A stretch of DNA of 64,000 bases, from positions 186,001-250,000 of the forward strand of contig NZ_JARVWP010000008.1 in assembly GCF_029846235.1 (NCBI RefSeq), written 5' to 3'. How positions within the stretch are numbered: position 1 is the first letter of the stretch; every line of letters begins with the position of its first letter. Of the stretch, positions 44,382 to 55,492 are shown piece after piece. Under the pieces are notes generated by a model. It saw only the letters and a list, made by a program, of their open reading frames with translations. It searched no databases and was not told where the DNA came from. This DNA comes from Bradyrhizobium sp. CER78 (GTDB taxonomy: Bacteria; Pseudomonadota; Alphaproteobacteria; Rhizobiales; Xanthobacteraceae). The translations under genes and the position numbers were made by a program.

Positions 44382-45329
44382 ATGCCGACGCTTCGACAAA
44401 TCCAGATGGTTCGCGCCCTGGCCGAACACAGGCATTTCACGCGCGCGGCGAACGCGCTCGGCGTTACGCAGTCCGCCCTTACGAAAAGCGTGCAGGCGCT
44501 CGAGGACGAACTGGGCGTGCGCCTGTTCGACAGGGGTGCCGGCACGCTGGAGCCCACCATGTTCGGCACGATCATGCTTGCTCATGGTCGGACAGTCCTT
44601 CGGGACGTGTCCGAGCTTGTCAGGGAGGTCGACCTGGCGAAGGGACTGGAGACGGGCGGGATCACAGTCAGCGCGAGCGTGTTTCCGGGGGAGTTGTGGG
44701 CGCCGCAAGCGCTGGGGCGCCTCGCTGTCCCTCACCCCAAGCTCAAATGCGTGCTGCGAACGGTCGACAGCAGGCAGGCGGTGGACGACGTGCTGGAAGG
44801 CATTTCCGACATCGCCATCTCCGATGCGACCGAGGCCGAGGGACGCGATAACCTGGACAGCGAGATTCTGGCGACAACGCGCATGTCGCTATTTTGCCGG
44901 AGCTCGCACCCGCTCGCACGGCGCAGAAGCATCCGGCCGCAGGACCTTCTCGGCTATCCTTTCGCCGGACCGCCGCTCTCCAGAGCGCTTGCCCGTCGCA
45001 ATCTCGGAACGTTCGGCAAGATCGCGCTCAACGTCTCGCCGGGCGAACAGCTTATGCCGCGCGTCTCGGTCGGCAGCTTCTCGGCAATGGTGCAGGCCGT
45101 GCTTCACAGCGATGCGCTCGGTTGGGCGCCGGACTCACTGCTCGCAGGCGACGTCAGAGGCAGCGGGCTCGCGCCGCTGAAAATCCGGGAGCTGACACTG
45201 AGCGCGACCTTCGCGTTCTTTGTGCGACGCCATCGAACGCTGTCGCCCGCGACCGTCGAATTCATCAAGCTCGTGCGAGCCATGCAGCCGCCGGACGCAA
45301 CCGCTCCGACCTCAAGGCTGCCGGCTTGA
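44382..45329 (+). CDS. LysR-family transcriptional regulator
   Basis: A 315-residue LysR regulator. The N-terminal helix-turn-helix reads HFTRAANALGVTQSALTKSV then LEDELGVRLFDRG. The substrate-binding domain spans 95-295. Its divergent position relative to the NylB-like hydrolase gene strongly suggests that gene as target, with the inducer probably a substrate or product of the hydrolase (inference). Confidence 0.93.
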   Translation: MPTLRQIQMVRALAEHRHFTRAANALGVTQSALTKSVQALEDELGVRLFDRGAGTLEPTMFGTIMLAHGRTVLRDVSELVREVDLAKGLETGGITVSASVFPGELWAPQALGRLAVPHPKLKCVLRTVDSRQAVDDVLEGISDIAISDATEAEGRDNLDSEILATTRMSLFCRSSHPLARRRSIRPQDLLGYPFAGPPLSRALARRNLGTFGKIALNVSPGEQLMPRVSVGSFSAMVQAVLHSDALGWAPDSLLAGDVRGSGLAPLKIRELTLSATFAFFVRRHRTLSPATVEFIKLVRAMQPPDATAPTSRLPA

Positions 45330-45339
45330 GGCGGAGATC

Positions 45340-46041
45340 TCAGTTCCGCAACCATTCGACCAGCGCATCGGCGCAGGCCTGCGGCTGCTCCAGTTGCGGC
45401 AGGTGACCGCAATTGGCGAGCACGACGAGCTTGGCCCCGGGAATGCCGTTGGCCATCTCGTCCGACAGCGAATTCGGCACGGTGTTGTCGGTATCCGAGG
45501 TCAGCACAAGGGTCGGGCACTTGATCCAGGCCATGCTCGGCCGCGAGTCCGGCCGGCTCAGCACCGCATTTTGCTGGCGGATGAAGGCCTCGGCGCCGAC
45601 GTCCTCGCTCATGTCGTCGACAATCCGGCGCAGGCCCGCATCGCCTTGCCGCGATGGATGCACGAAGCCGGGAAACAGTTCGTCGACCACGCTCCGATAC
45701 TGGCCGCTTTTGGCGCGCTCGATCATGCCGCGGCGGCGCGCGGTCGCCTCCGGCGTGTCGGCCCGCGCCTGGGTGCTCATCAGCGCCAGCTTCGCGACCC
45801 GCTCCGGCGCCTGCCGCATGATCTCGAAGGCGACGTAGCCGCCCATCGAGTGCCCGGCGAGGGCAAAGCGCGGCGGCGCCTCGGCCAGGATCCGGCGGGC
45901 GATCGCCCCCATATTGTCGTCCCTGACGTGGTTGGCGACCGTGACCGGCCAGCACCGCCACAGCGCCGGGATGACCGGGGCAAAGATCCGCGGCGAGCAG
46001 ATGAGGCCCGGGACGAGCAGGATCGGCATCGTGTTGTCCAT
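45340..46041 (-). CDS. alpha/beta hydrolase
   Basis: A 233-residue alpha/beta-hydrolase. Nucleophile Ser in AGHSMGGYVA (near residue 64), Asp near 185-187 (TSDTDNTVP) and His in NCGHLPQLEQP near 214. Short and without a lid insertion. No signal peptide. The esterase or C-C hydrolase specificity is unknown. Divergent from carA, with 160 bp between. Confidence 0.92.
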   Translation of the reverse strand: MDNTMPILLVPGLICSPRIFAPVIPALWRCWPVTVANHVRDDNMGAIARRILAEAPPRFALAGHSMGGYVAFEIMRQAPERVAKLALMSTQARADTPEATARRRGMIERAKSGQYRSVVDELFPGFVHPSRQGDAGLRRIVDDMSEDVGAEAFIRQQNAVLSRPDSRPSMAWIKCPTLVLTSDTDNTVPNSLSDEMANGIPGAKLVVLANCGHLPQLEQPQACADALVEWLRN

Positions 46042-46164
46042 AGGGTGCTCCGGACCGGGTCATTTTCGGCAAGCAAACGGCCGCTTCGAGGAACTTTAGA
46101 TTAAAAGGCCGTTCCGGCCTGTCAAATCGGCCGGGAATGCCGTGTGAATCCGCGCCCTTTCACT

Positions 46165-46193
46165 TTGACGCCGCAGCGTGCGGCCTCTATTTA
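46165..46193 (+). promoter_or_regulatory. probable carA promoter
   Basis: TTGACG (46165-46170) and TATTTA (46188-46193) spaced 17 bp. The predicted start, about 46200, is within two bases of the carA ATG at 46202, so the message could be leaderless. No pyrimidine-responsive attenuator hairpin was seen here. Confidence 0.55.
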
Positions 46194-46201
46194 AAGGGCT
46201 C

Positions 46202-47395
46202 ATGACAACATCCGAAAACGCTCCCGCCTGGCCGGACCACAAACCGACCGCGCTCCTTGTGCTCGCCGATGGTACCGTGCTGGAAGGCTTCGGTCTCGGC
46301 GCCGAAGGCCACGCCGTCGGCGAGGTCTGCTTCAACACCGCGATGACCGGCTATGAGGAGATCCTCACCGATCCGTCCTATGCCGGGCAGATCATCACCT
46401 TCACCTTCCCGCATATCGGCAATGTCGGTACCAACGAGGAAGACATCGAGACGGTGAACATGGCCGCGACACCAGGTGCGCGCGGCGTGATCCTGCGCTC
46501 GGCGATCACGGATCCCTCGAATTACCGCGCCACCCGCCACCTCGACCAGTGGTTGAAGGCGCGCGGCATCATCGGCCTGTCCGGGATCGACACCCGCGCG
46601 CTGACCGCGCTGATCCGCTCCAAGGGCATGCCGAATGCGGTGATCGCGCATTCGAAGACCGGCGAGTTCGACCTGCACGGCCTGAAGGAAGAGGCCCGCG
46701 AATGGCCTGGCCTCGAGGGCATGGACCTGGTGCCGATGGTCACCTCCGGCCAGCGCTTCACCTGGGATGAAACGCCCTGGGTGTGGGGCAAGGGGTTCGG
46801 CCAGCAGACCGCGCCGGAATTCAACGTGGTCGCGATCGACTACGGCATCAAGCGCAACATCCTGCGCCTGCTCGCCGGCGTCGGCGCCAAGGTGACCGTG
46901 GTGCCGGCAACGACGGCGGCCGAGGACATCCTGGCGATGAAGCCGGACGGCGTGTTCCTGTCGAACGGCCCCGGCGATCCCGCCGCGACCGGCAAATATG
47001 CCGTGCCCGTGATCCAGAAGGTGATCGCCTCGGGGACGCCGACCTTCGGCATCTGCCTCGGCCACCAGATGCTCGGGCTCGCCGTCGGCGCCAGGACCAT
47101 GAAGATGCATCAGGGCCATCACGGCGCCAACCATCCGGTCAAGGACGAGACCACCGGCAAGGTCGAGATCACCTCGATGAACCACGGCTTTGCGGTGGAC
47201 CAGGCGACGCTGCCCGCGGGCGCGACCCAGACCCATATCTCGCTGTTCGACGGCTCCAATTGCGGCATCGCGCTCGAGGGCAAGCCGGTGTTCTCGGTGC
47301 AGTACCACCCCGAGGCCTCGCCCGGCCCGCGCGACTCGCACTATCTGTTCCAGCGCTTTGCCGACCTGATGCGGCAGAAGAAGCAGGCCGCCTAA
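46202..47395 (+). CDS. carA: carbamoyl-phosphate synthase small (glutaminase) subunit
   Basis: Hydrolyses glutamine and channels ammonia to CarB, supplying carbamoyl phosphate for arginine and pyrimidines. 397 residues. The N-terminal CPS small-subunit domain has GYEEILTDPSYAGQI. The class I glutaminase domain carries Cys285 in GICLGHQ and His369/Glu371 in YHPEASPGP. The ATG at 46202 (MTTSEN) is preferred over an upstream frame extension. Separated from carB by 4.4 kb and from the next gene only by a palindromic repeat, so a transcript may continue into the thioesterase gene. Confidence 0.97.
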   Translation: MTTSENAPAWPDHKPTALLVLADGTVLEGFGLGAEGHAVGEVCFNTAMTGYEEILTDPSYAGQIITFTFPHIGNVGTNEEDIETVNMAATPGARGVILRSAITDPSNYRATRHLDQWLKARGIIGLSGIDTRALTALIRSKGMPNAVIAHSKTGEFDLHGLKEEAREWPGLEGMDLVPMVTSGQRFTWDETPWVWGKGFGQQTAPEFNVVAIDYGIKRNILRLLAGVGAKVTVVPATTAAEDILAMKPDGVFLSNGPGDPAATGKYAVPVIQKVIASGTPTFGICLGHQMLGLAVGARTMKMHQGHHGANHPVKDETTGKVEITSMNHGFAVDQATLPAGATQTHISLFDGSNCGIALEGKPVFSVQYHPEASPGPRDSHYLFQRFADLMRQKKQAA

Positions 47396-47402
47396 ACAAC
47401 AT

Positions 47403-47488
47403 CCGTCATTGCGAGGAGCGCAGCGACGAAGCAATCCATCTATCCCCGCGTGGAGCGATGGATTGCTTCGCTCCGCTCGCAATGACGG
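47403..47488. repeat. intergenic palindromic repeat, family E
   Basis: CCGTCATTGCGAGGAGCG...GAAGCAATCCAT at the left and ATGGATTGCTTCGCTCC...CGCAATGACGG at the right. It fills the carA-thioesterase gap. Its right end, GACGGAG, is also the best ribosome-binding site for the next gene. Another copy is at 56725-56847. Confidence 0.9.
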
Positions 47489-47498
47489 AGATTTTCCG

Positions 47499-47993
47499 AT
47501 GACCGACAGCCCGCCCACGAAGCCGACCTACGGCGTTTCCTCGACGGAGGTGATGGCGTCGATGCCGGGGCTCGACTTCGTGCGCGGCATCTTCGCCCGC
47601 ACCCTGCCGGAACCGCCGATCATGGAGACGGTCGAGCCGTTCGACTGCACCGCCGAGACCGGCCATGTGGTGATCCACAGCATCCCCGGCCTGCGCCACT
47701 ACAACCCGATCGGCTCGGTGCATGGCGGCTACGCCGCGATCCTGTTGGATTCTGCGATGGGGCTCGCGGTGCAGACCACGCTGCCGCAGGGCTTCGGCTA
47801 CACCACGCTGGAGTTCAAGATCTCCTTCGTCCGCGGCATGAGCCAGGACACCGGCGCGATCCGCACTGAAGGCCAGGTCCTCAACGCCGGCCGCCGGGTT
47901 GCAACCGCCGAAGCGCGGATCACCGACGGCAAGGGCAAGCTGATCGCGCATGCCACCACGACCTGCCTGGTGTTCGAGCTGCCCAAGACCTGA
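47499..47993 (+). CDS. PaaI-type hotdog thioesterase
   Basis: A 164-residue single hotdog-fold protein of the PaaI family. It shows the NPIGSVHGGYAAILLDSAMG block, where Asp is the expected catalytic acid in the hotdog helix, followed by GYTTLEFKISFVRGM. It hydrolyses acyl- or aryl-CoA thioesters, substrate unknown. The ATG at 47499 (MTDSPP) has GGAG nine bases upstream, part of the palindromic repeat. Upward extensions of the frame read through the repeat and are excluded. Confidence 0.9.
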   Translation: MTDSPPTKPTYGVSSTEVMASMPGLDFVRGIFARTLPEPPIMETVEPFDCTAETGHVVIHSIPGLRHYNPIGSVHGGYAAILLDSAMGLAVQTTLPQGFGYTTLEFKISFVRGMSQDTGAIRTEGQVLNAGRRVATAEARITDGKGKLIAHATTTCLVFELPKT

Positions 47994-48136
47994 AGGCAAT
48001 CGACCTGAAGGCAATCGCGTCTTCGCGCATTGGAGGCATGACGAAGCGCGCTGGATCGTTGCCTGCGCTCTGTGATTGAGTTTCCCTTATCCGAGATCAG
48101 GCAAACATGGTCCGGCCCGGAATAAGGAAACGCCCG

Positions 48137-49237
48137 ATGACATCAGCCCATTCAGACATGACCATCCGCGACATCCGCGTGACGATGCTGCGGCTGCCCT
48201 GGGCCGACGATCCCTGGCTGAAGGGCGCAGCGCTCGGCGCCACCCGCGACATCCTGATCTGCGACGTCGAGACGTCAGGCGGCATCACCGGCATGGGCTA
48301 TCTGTTCGTGTTTCGCCCGGCGATGCAGTCGATCGCGGCCTGTCTCCACGAGTGCATCATCCCGCGCGTCATCGGCAAGGACGCCAGCGCGATCGAGGCG
48401 ATCTGGCGCGATCTCTGGACCGCGACGATGACCTATGGCCGCGGCGGCATCGCCGCGATGGCGATGTCGGCGCTCGACATCGCGCTGTGGGATGCGCTGG
48501 GAAAACGCGCCGGCCTGCCGCTGCATCGGCTGTGGGGTCACTATCGCTCGGAAATCCCGGTCTATGGTTCCGGCTGCTTCCGTGGCGCCGGCGGCGACGG
48601 GATGATCGAGAAGGCACTGCATTTCGTCAAGCAAGGCTACAAGGCGATCAAGATGCAGGTCGCGCATGTTCACACGCCGGCGCAGGACCTCGACAATGTG
48701 CGCCGCATGCGCGAGGCGCTCGGGCCCGACATCGACATCATGATCGACGTCAACATGGGCTGGAGCGCCGATGTCGCGATCGAGATGGGACGCAAGTTCG
48801 AGAAGTACGATATCTACTGGCTCGAGGAGCCGGTACCGGCCGATGATTTCGCCGGCTACCAGCGCATCGCGGCGGCGCTCGATATGCGCGTCGTCGGCGG
48901 CGAGACGCATTTCACCCGCTACGATCTGCGGCCGTTCTTTCTCAATCCCTGCCTGCCGATCCTGCAGCCCGACCCGATGCGCGGCGGCATGACCGACCTG
49001 CGCAAGATCGCGACGCTGGCGGACACGTTCGGCATCACGATCGCGCCGCATCTGTTCCCCGAGCTCAACGTGCACCTGCTGGCTTCGATCCCGAACGGCA
49101 TCTGGTGCGAGAACATGGCGCTGATCGACGACCTCTGGGTCGATCCGCCAGAGATCGCCAACGGCGTGATCACCGCGCCGGAGCGACCGGGGCACGGGCT
49201 CAGGTTCAAGGACGGGGTGTTGAAGTTCAAGATCTAG
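48137..49237 (+). CDS. mandelate racemase/muconate lactonizing-type enolase superfamily enzyme
   Basis: A 366-residue enolase-superfamily protein. The N-terminal capping domain is followed by a TIM barrel. Metal ligands are in IMIDVNMGW, WLEEPVPADDF and VVGGETHF. The catalytic Lys motif reads KAIKMQV, so the second Lys of the usual KxK is Gln. ITIAPHLFPELN supplies the conserved His of the mandelate-racemase subgroup. Likely an acid-sugar dehydratase or epimerase, substrate unknown. AAGGAAA nine bases before the ATG supports this start. The cupin gene follows after 72 bp. Confidence 0.9.
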   Translation: MTSAHSDMTIRDIRVTMLRLPWADDPWLKGAALGATRDILICDVETSGGITGMGYLFVFRPAMQSIAACLHECIIPRVIGKDASAIEAIWRDLWTATMTYGRGGIAAMAMSALDIALWDALGKRAGLPLHRLWGHYRSEIPVYGSGCFRGAGGDGMIEKALHFVKQGYKAIKMQVAHVHTPAQDLDNVRRMREALGPDIDIMIDVNMGWSADVAIEMGRKFEKYDIYWLEEPVPADDFAGYQRIAAALDMRVVGGETHFTRYDLRPFFLNPCLPILQPDPMRGGMTDLRKIATLADTFGITIAPHLFPELNVHLLASIPNGIWCENMALIDDLWVDPPEIANGVITAPERPGHGLRFKDGVLKFKI

Positions 49238-49309
49238 CGGGAACGGTTTCCGGACCGGCCGCTTGGTCTGACCTGACCTCACCGCCACTCGCAACGCTGG
49301 AGATTAGCC

Positions 49310-49861
49310 ATGCCCGTCGTGAGTCCCGATGCCGAGCCCCTGACCTTCATCTTCCGGGACGATGGCCTGGTGCCGAACAATCCGATGCCATTCCTGGTTT
49401 ACAAGGGCGCGGTCCACGTTGGCAGCAATCCGGAAGCGACGATCGAACAGCTGTTCGGCAGCAATGGCTGGGGCGCGATGTGGCGGAACGGCGTCTACGA
49501 CTTCGCGCATTACCACGCCACCGTGCACGAGGTGCTGGGCGTCGCGCGCGGCAGCGCGCGCGTGCAGTTCGGCGGCGAGCATGGCCGTGCGCTGGAGATC
49601 GCAGCCGGCGACGTCGCGATCCTGCCGGCCGGCACCGGGCATCAATGCCTGTCGGCGAGCGGCGACTTCAGCGTGATCGGCGCCTATCCGCCGGGCCCGC
49701 CGATGGACCTGCAACGGCCGACGCCGGAGAACCACGCGCGGGCGCTGAAGACGATCCCGCAGGTCGCGATCCCCGCGACCGATCCGGTGCTCGGCAAGGA
49801 CGGGCCGCTGGTGCGGCTGTGGAAGCCCCTCCGTCGTCCCGGCGAAAGCCGGGACCCATAA
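49310..49861 (+). CDS. cupin-domain protein (YjlB-like) with repeat-derived C-terminus
   Basis: A 183-residue single-cupin protein. The metal-binding block is FAHYHATVHEVLGVARG, with two His and a Glu, then LPAGTGHQCL. The body fits the YjlB-like family up to about PLVRLWKP near residue 173. The last ten residues (LRRPGESRDP) and the stop codon are read from the family D palindrome that begins at 49832, so the natural end of the gene has probably been overwritten by the repeat. Function unknown. Likely co-transcribed with the enolase-superfamily gene. Confidence 0.88.
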   Translation: MPVVSPDAEPLTFIFRDDGLVPNNPMPFLVYKGAVHVGSNPEATIEQLFGSNGWGAMWRNGVYDFAHYHATVHEVLGVARGSARVQFGGEHGRALEIAAGDVAILPAGTGHQCLSASGDFSVIGAYPPGPPMDLQRPTPENHARALKTIPQVAIPATDPVLGKDGPLVRLWKPLRRPGESRDP

Positions 49862-49953
49862 CCACAGGAGTCTGTAGTTAAGTGAGCTGGGGCCACGGCG
49901 TGGGCCAAACACAAACGGACGTGGTTATGGGTCCCGGCCTGCGCCGGGACGAC
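49832..49953. repeat. intergenic palindromic repeat, family D
   Basis: CGTCGTCCCGGCGAAAGCCGGGACCCATAACCAC at the left and GTGGTTATGGGTCCCGGCCTGCGCCGGGACGAC at the right. The left end encodes the last residues of the cupin, and the right end lies 12 bp from the Dps stop codon. Confidence 0.9.
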
Positions 49954-49965
49954 ATGTGTGCAGAG

Positions 49966-50508
49966 CTAAGCCGCGTTGCTGCCTTCCTGGCGGCTGGCCT
50001 CGAACAGGAACCAGGTGCGGCGCTCGGTTTCGTCGATGAAGGTTTCCAGCAGGCCGGCAGTTCCGGAATCATCATGGTCGTCGGCGAGCTTGTGCGCCTT
50101 GCGCATCGCCGCCGCGATGTGCTTGTTGTCCTCCATCAGCTCGCGCAGCATTTCGCGCGGCGGGACATAGTCCTCGTCATTGTCCTTGATGGTCTGATGC
50201 CTGGCGATGTCGCCGATCGAGCGCAGCGTCGCGCCGCCGAGCTTGCGCACCCGCTCGGCGAGCTGGTCGGTGGTCGCGAAGATCGCGTCCGACTGCTCGT
50301 CCAGCAACAAATGGTAATCATGGAAATGCCGGCCGCTGACATGCCAGTGAAAATTCTTGGTCTTCAAATAGAGCGCAAAGGCATCGGCCAGAAGCGTATT
50401 GAGCGAGGTCGAGATCGTATCCACAGCGGCCCGCGGCAGGTCGCTCGGCGTGTCGAGGTCGGGCGAAATCTTTTCGGTCTTGTTGGCGTCAGTCTTGGCT
50501 TTGCTCAC
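49966..50508 (-). CDS. dps: Dps/ferritin-like DNA-protection protein
   Basis: A 180-residue four-helix Dps protein that oxidises and stores iron and shields DNA in stress. The inter-subunit ferroxidase motif is present: FHWHVSGRHFHDYHLLLDEQ (with H, H, D and E in order). An N-terminal Lys-rich tail (SKAKTDANKTEK) could bind DNA. The start is GTG at 50506-50508, with AGGAAGG six bases before it. The ATG 15 codons upstream has no ribosome-binding site. Divergent from the methyltransferase gene. Confidence 0.93.
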   Translation of the reverse strand: MSKAKTDANKTEKISPDLDTPSDLPRAAVDTISTSLNTLLADAFALYLKTKNFHWHVSGRHFHDYHLLLDEQSDAIFATTDQLAERVRKLGGATLRSIGDIARHQTIKDNDEDYVPPREMLRELMEDNKHIAAAMRKAHKLADDHDDSGTAGLLETFIDETERRTWFLFEASRQEGSNAA

Positions 50509-50632
50509 GTTGAACCTTCCTGTTAGGAACCCGTATTTCGGCGCATTGAACATTGGCCGCCGGACCGCTAACGCATCGTCAGCCCACCCGTTCCTGGAAG
50601 TCAGGAACCCATTCTGCCGGATACCAAACGCA

Positions 50633-51322
50633 ATGGATGAATGGATCGACTATTACGATTCCACGCATACGATTTATGCGAGCCGACTGCACCGCGACCT
50701 GCATTTCCAGGTCATCGCAAACGACATTATCGGATACATCACTTCGCCCGACGCCGTGGTGCTGGATTACGCCTGCGGCGAGGCGCTCTCGGCTGTGAAG
50801 GTCGCCGATGCCTGCGCCCAGCTCTATTTGGCGGAGCCTGCGCCCGGCGTGCGCGGCCGTCTGGTTGCGCGCTTTGCGTCCGACACCCGGATCCGCGTCC
50901 GCTCGCTCGATGAGCTGAAGAACATGGCGGCCGACTCGATCGACCTCGTGGTGATGAACTCGGTGGCGCAATACATGACGCCGCAGGAGCTCGATTCGGC
51001 GTTCGACGTGATCCACCGCCTGCTGAAGCCGTCGGGCCGTTTCGTGCTCGGCGATATCCTGCGGCCCGAAGTCGGCATGGCCAAGGACGTCGTCGCGCTG
51101 CTGCGCTTTGCGACGACCCACGGCTTCCTGCGCGATGCGCTGGTCGGGCTCGCTTCAACCGCACTGTCGGACTACCGGCAACTGCGCACCAGGATCGGGC
51201 TGCAACGCTACCGCGAGGACGAGATGATCGCAAAGCTCGCTGCCGCCGGCTTCAGCGCCACGCGCGCGCCGCGCAACATCGGGCACAATCCGTGGCGGAT
51301 GACGTTCGTGGCGCACCACTGA
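50633..51322 (+). CDS. class I SAM-dependent methyltransferase
   Basis: A 229-residue protein with the Rossmann methyltransferase core: VVLDYACGEALSAV (motif I), MAADSIDLVVMNSVAQYM and LLKPSGRFVLGDIL. The C-terminal part (from about 160) is a helical lid ending GHNPWRMTFVAHH. The substrate is unknown; the pattern resembles small-molecule O/N-methyltransferases. The ATG at 50633 is chosen because the upward extension of the frame overlaps the Dps promoter region. No strong ribosome-binding site was seen. Confidence 0.87.
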   Translation: MDEWIDYYDSTHTIYASRLHRDLHFQVIANDIIGYITSPDAVVLDYACGEALSAVKVADACAQLYLAEPAPGVRGRLVARFASDTRIRVRSLDELKNMAADSIDLVVMNSVAQYMTPQELDSAFDVIHRLLKPSGRFVLGDILRPEVGMAKDVVALLRFATTHGFLRDALVGLASTALSDYRQLRTRIGLQRYREDEMIAKLAAAGFSATRAPRNIGHNPWRMTFVAHH

Positions 51323-51399
51323 TCAAAGGTTGCAGGAAAAATTAGGGTTAACCAAAAGTAAACGTGGCGGCCGCTGAAATAATCAGCAATGATCCACTC

Positions 51400-51475
51400 G
51401 GCCCGGTGGCGGAAGCTTCGACGCGGCAGTGGTGCAACACTGTTTATCCTGGTTCAAATCCAGGCCGGGCCTCCA
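51400..51475 (+). tRNA. aberrant tRNA-like gene or pseudogene with encoded CCA
   Basis: Seventy-six bases with a perfect seven-bp acceptor (GGCCCGG / CCGGGCC), discriminator T and encoded CCA. The T arm is perfect (CCTGG-TTCAAAT-CCAGG), with a five-base variable region. The D arm begins TGGCGGAA as in Leu tRNAs but has only three pairs and no GG in the loop. The anticodon stem pairs perfectly only as CAGTG/CACTG with a six-base loop GTGCAA, one short of the normal seven. If U33 is taken as the T, the anticodon would read GCA (Cys), but the stem then fails. Either a degenerate tRNA or a specialised tRNA-like RNA. Confidence 0.55.
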
Positions 51476-51576
51476 CGCTTCGCCCTGACGGGCTACGCGA
51501 GGCGCAGCCACGCCGGACCGGCGGGGCAAGGCGTGTCCGGCGTAGCTTGAGCGCAGCGAAAGCGTAGACGGACAAA
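51476..51576. repeat. degenerate inverted repeat after the tRNA-like gene
   Basis: GGGCTACGCGAGGCGCAGCC...CGCCGGAC and GTCCGGCGTAGC...GCGTAGACGGAC face each other. Similar arms are familiar downstream of tRNA-like or short genes in these genomes. Function unknown. Confidence 0.5.
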
Positions 51577-51745
51577 GGCGGCAGCACAAAGCCCGCCCCC
51601 CACTCCCCCGCCTCAGCACCCCCAACCGGGCATAGGTCGAATGAGGAATTTCCCCCAGAATCGCAGTTGATCGGGCGTTTTTGGGGGTTTCGCGGGTGCG
51701 GAAACTGGTCTAAAGACCACCCGCGCGCGAGGGATCGCGCTTCCG

Positions 51746-51764
51746 GCGCTACAAAATGTAGCGC
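51746..51764 (+). promoter_or_regulatory. leader hairpin 1 of carB
   Basis: Perfect eight-bp hairpin GCGCTACA-AAA-TGTAGCGC. It lies nine bp before the terminator-like hairpin. The pair could work as an antiterminator/terminator element in the carB leader, or the first could simply be a protein-binding palindrome. Confidence 0.5.
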
Positions 51765-51773
51765 ATGGCTCGA

Positions 51774-51802
51774 GGGACGCGCGGAAAGCGCGCCCTTTTT
51801 TT
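51774..51802 (+). terminator. terminator-like hairpin directly upstream of carB
   Basis: Stem GGG(A)CGCGC / GCGCGCCC with one bulged A, a five-base loop and a run of seven T. Only 28 bases separate the T run from the carB ATG, so there is little room for a promoter after it. Transcription of carB from upstream must read through, implying attenuation or readthrough control. Confidence 0.7.
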
Positions 51803-51830
51803 GTGCCCAAATTCCAGTCCGCGAGAGCTG

Positions 51831-55295
<3,465 letters not shown>

Positions 55296-55492
55296 CCGTT
55301 GTCCGGGCTGAAGGCCCGCAACGGTCAATTAGCCGAATGGCTGGAACTCACCGCGCGATTGGATGTTGTCACGGCCCTTAGCGGGGCCGAAAATCACTGG
55401 GCTTCCGGGCGCGCGTGCGTCCTGATTCCTGCGTTAGCTGAACTGGATATTCCTGCACGGCCGCCGGGCGCGCGGGATGAAGGACGAAGATG

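Larger units (their letters stand above)
51323..51830. other. 508-bp region between methyltransferase and carB
   Basis: Contains, in order, an AT-rich stretch with TTAGGGTTAACC, a 76-base tRNA-like sequence (51400-51475), a degenerate inverted repeat (51476-51576), and two tandem hairpins immediately before carB (51746-51764 and 51774-51802). No protein gene is supported. Together these make the most unusual non-coding region in the window. Confidence 0.7.

Noticed and set aside
51400..51475. Calling this an ordinary tRNA-Cys or tRNA-Leu
   Set aside because: The anticodon loop has six bases, the D loop lacks GG, and the Leu-like D arm conflicts with the class I size; only a tRNA-like call is supported.
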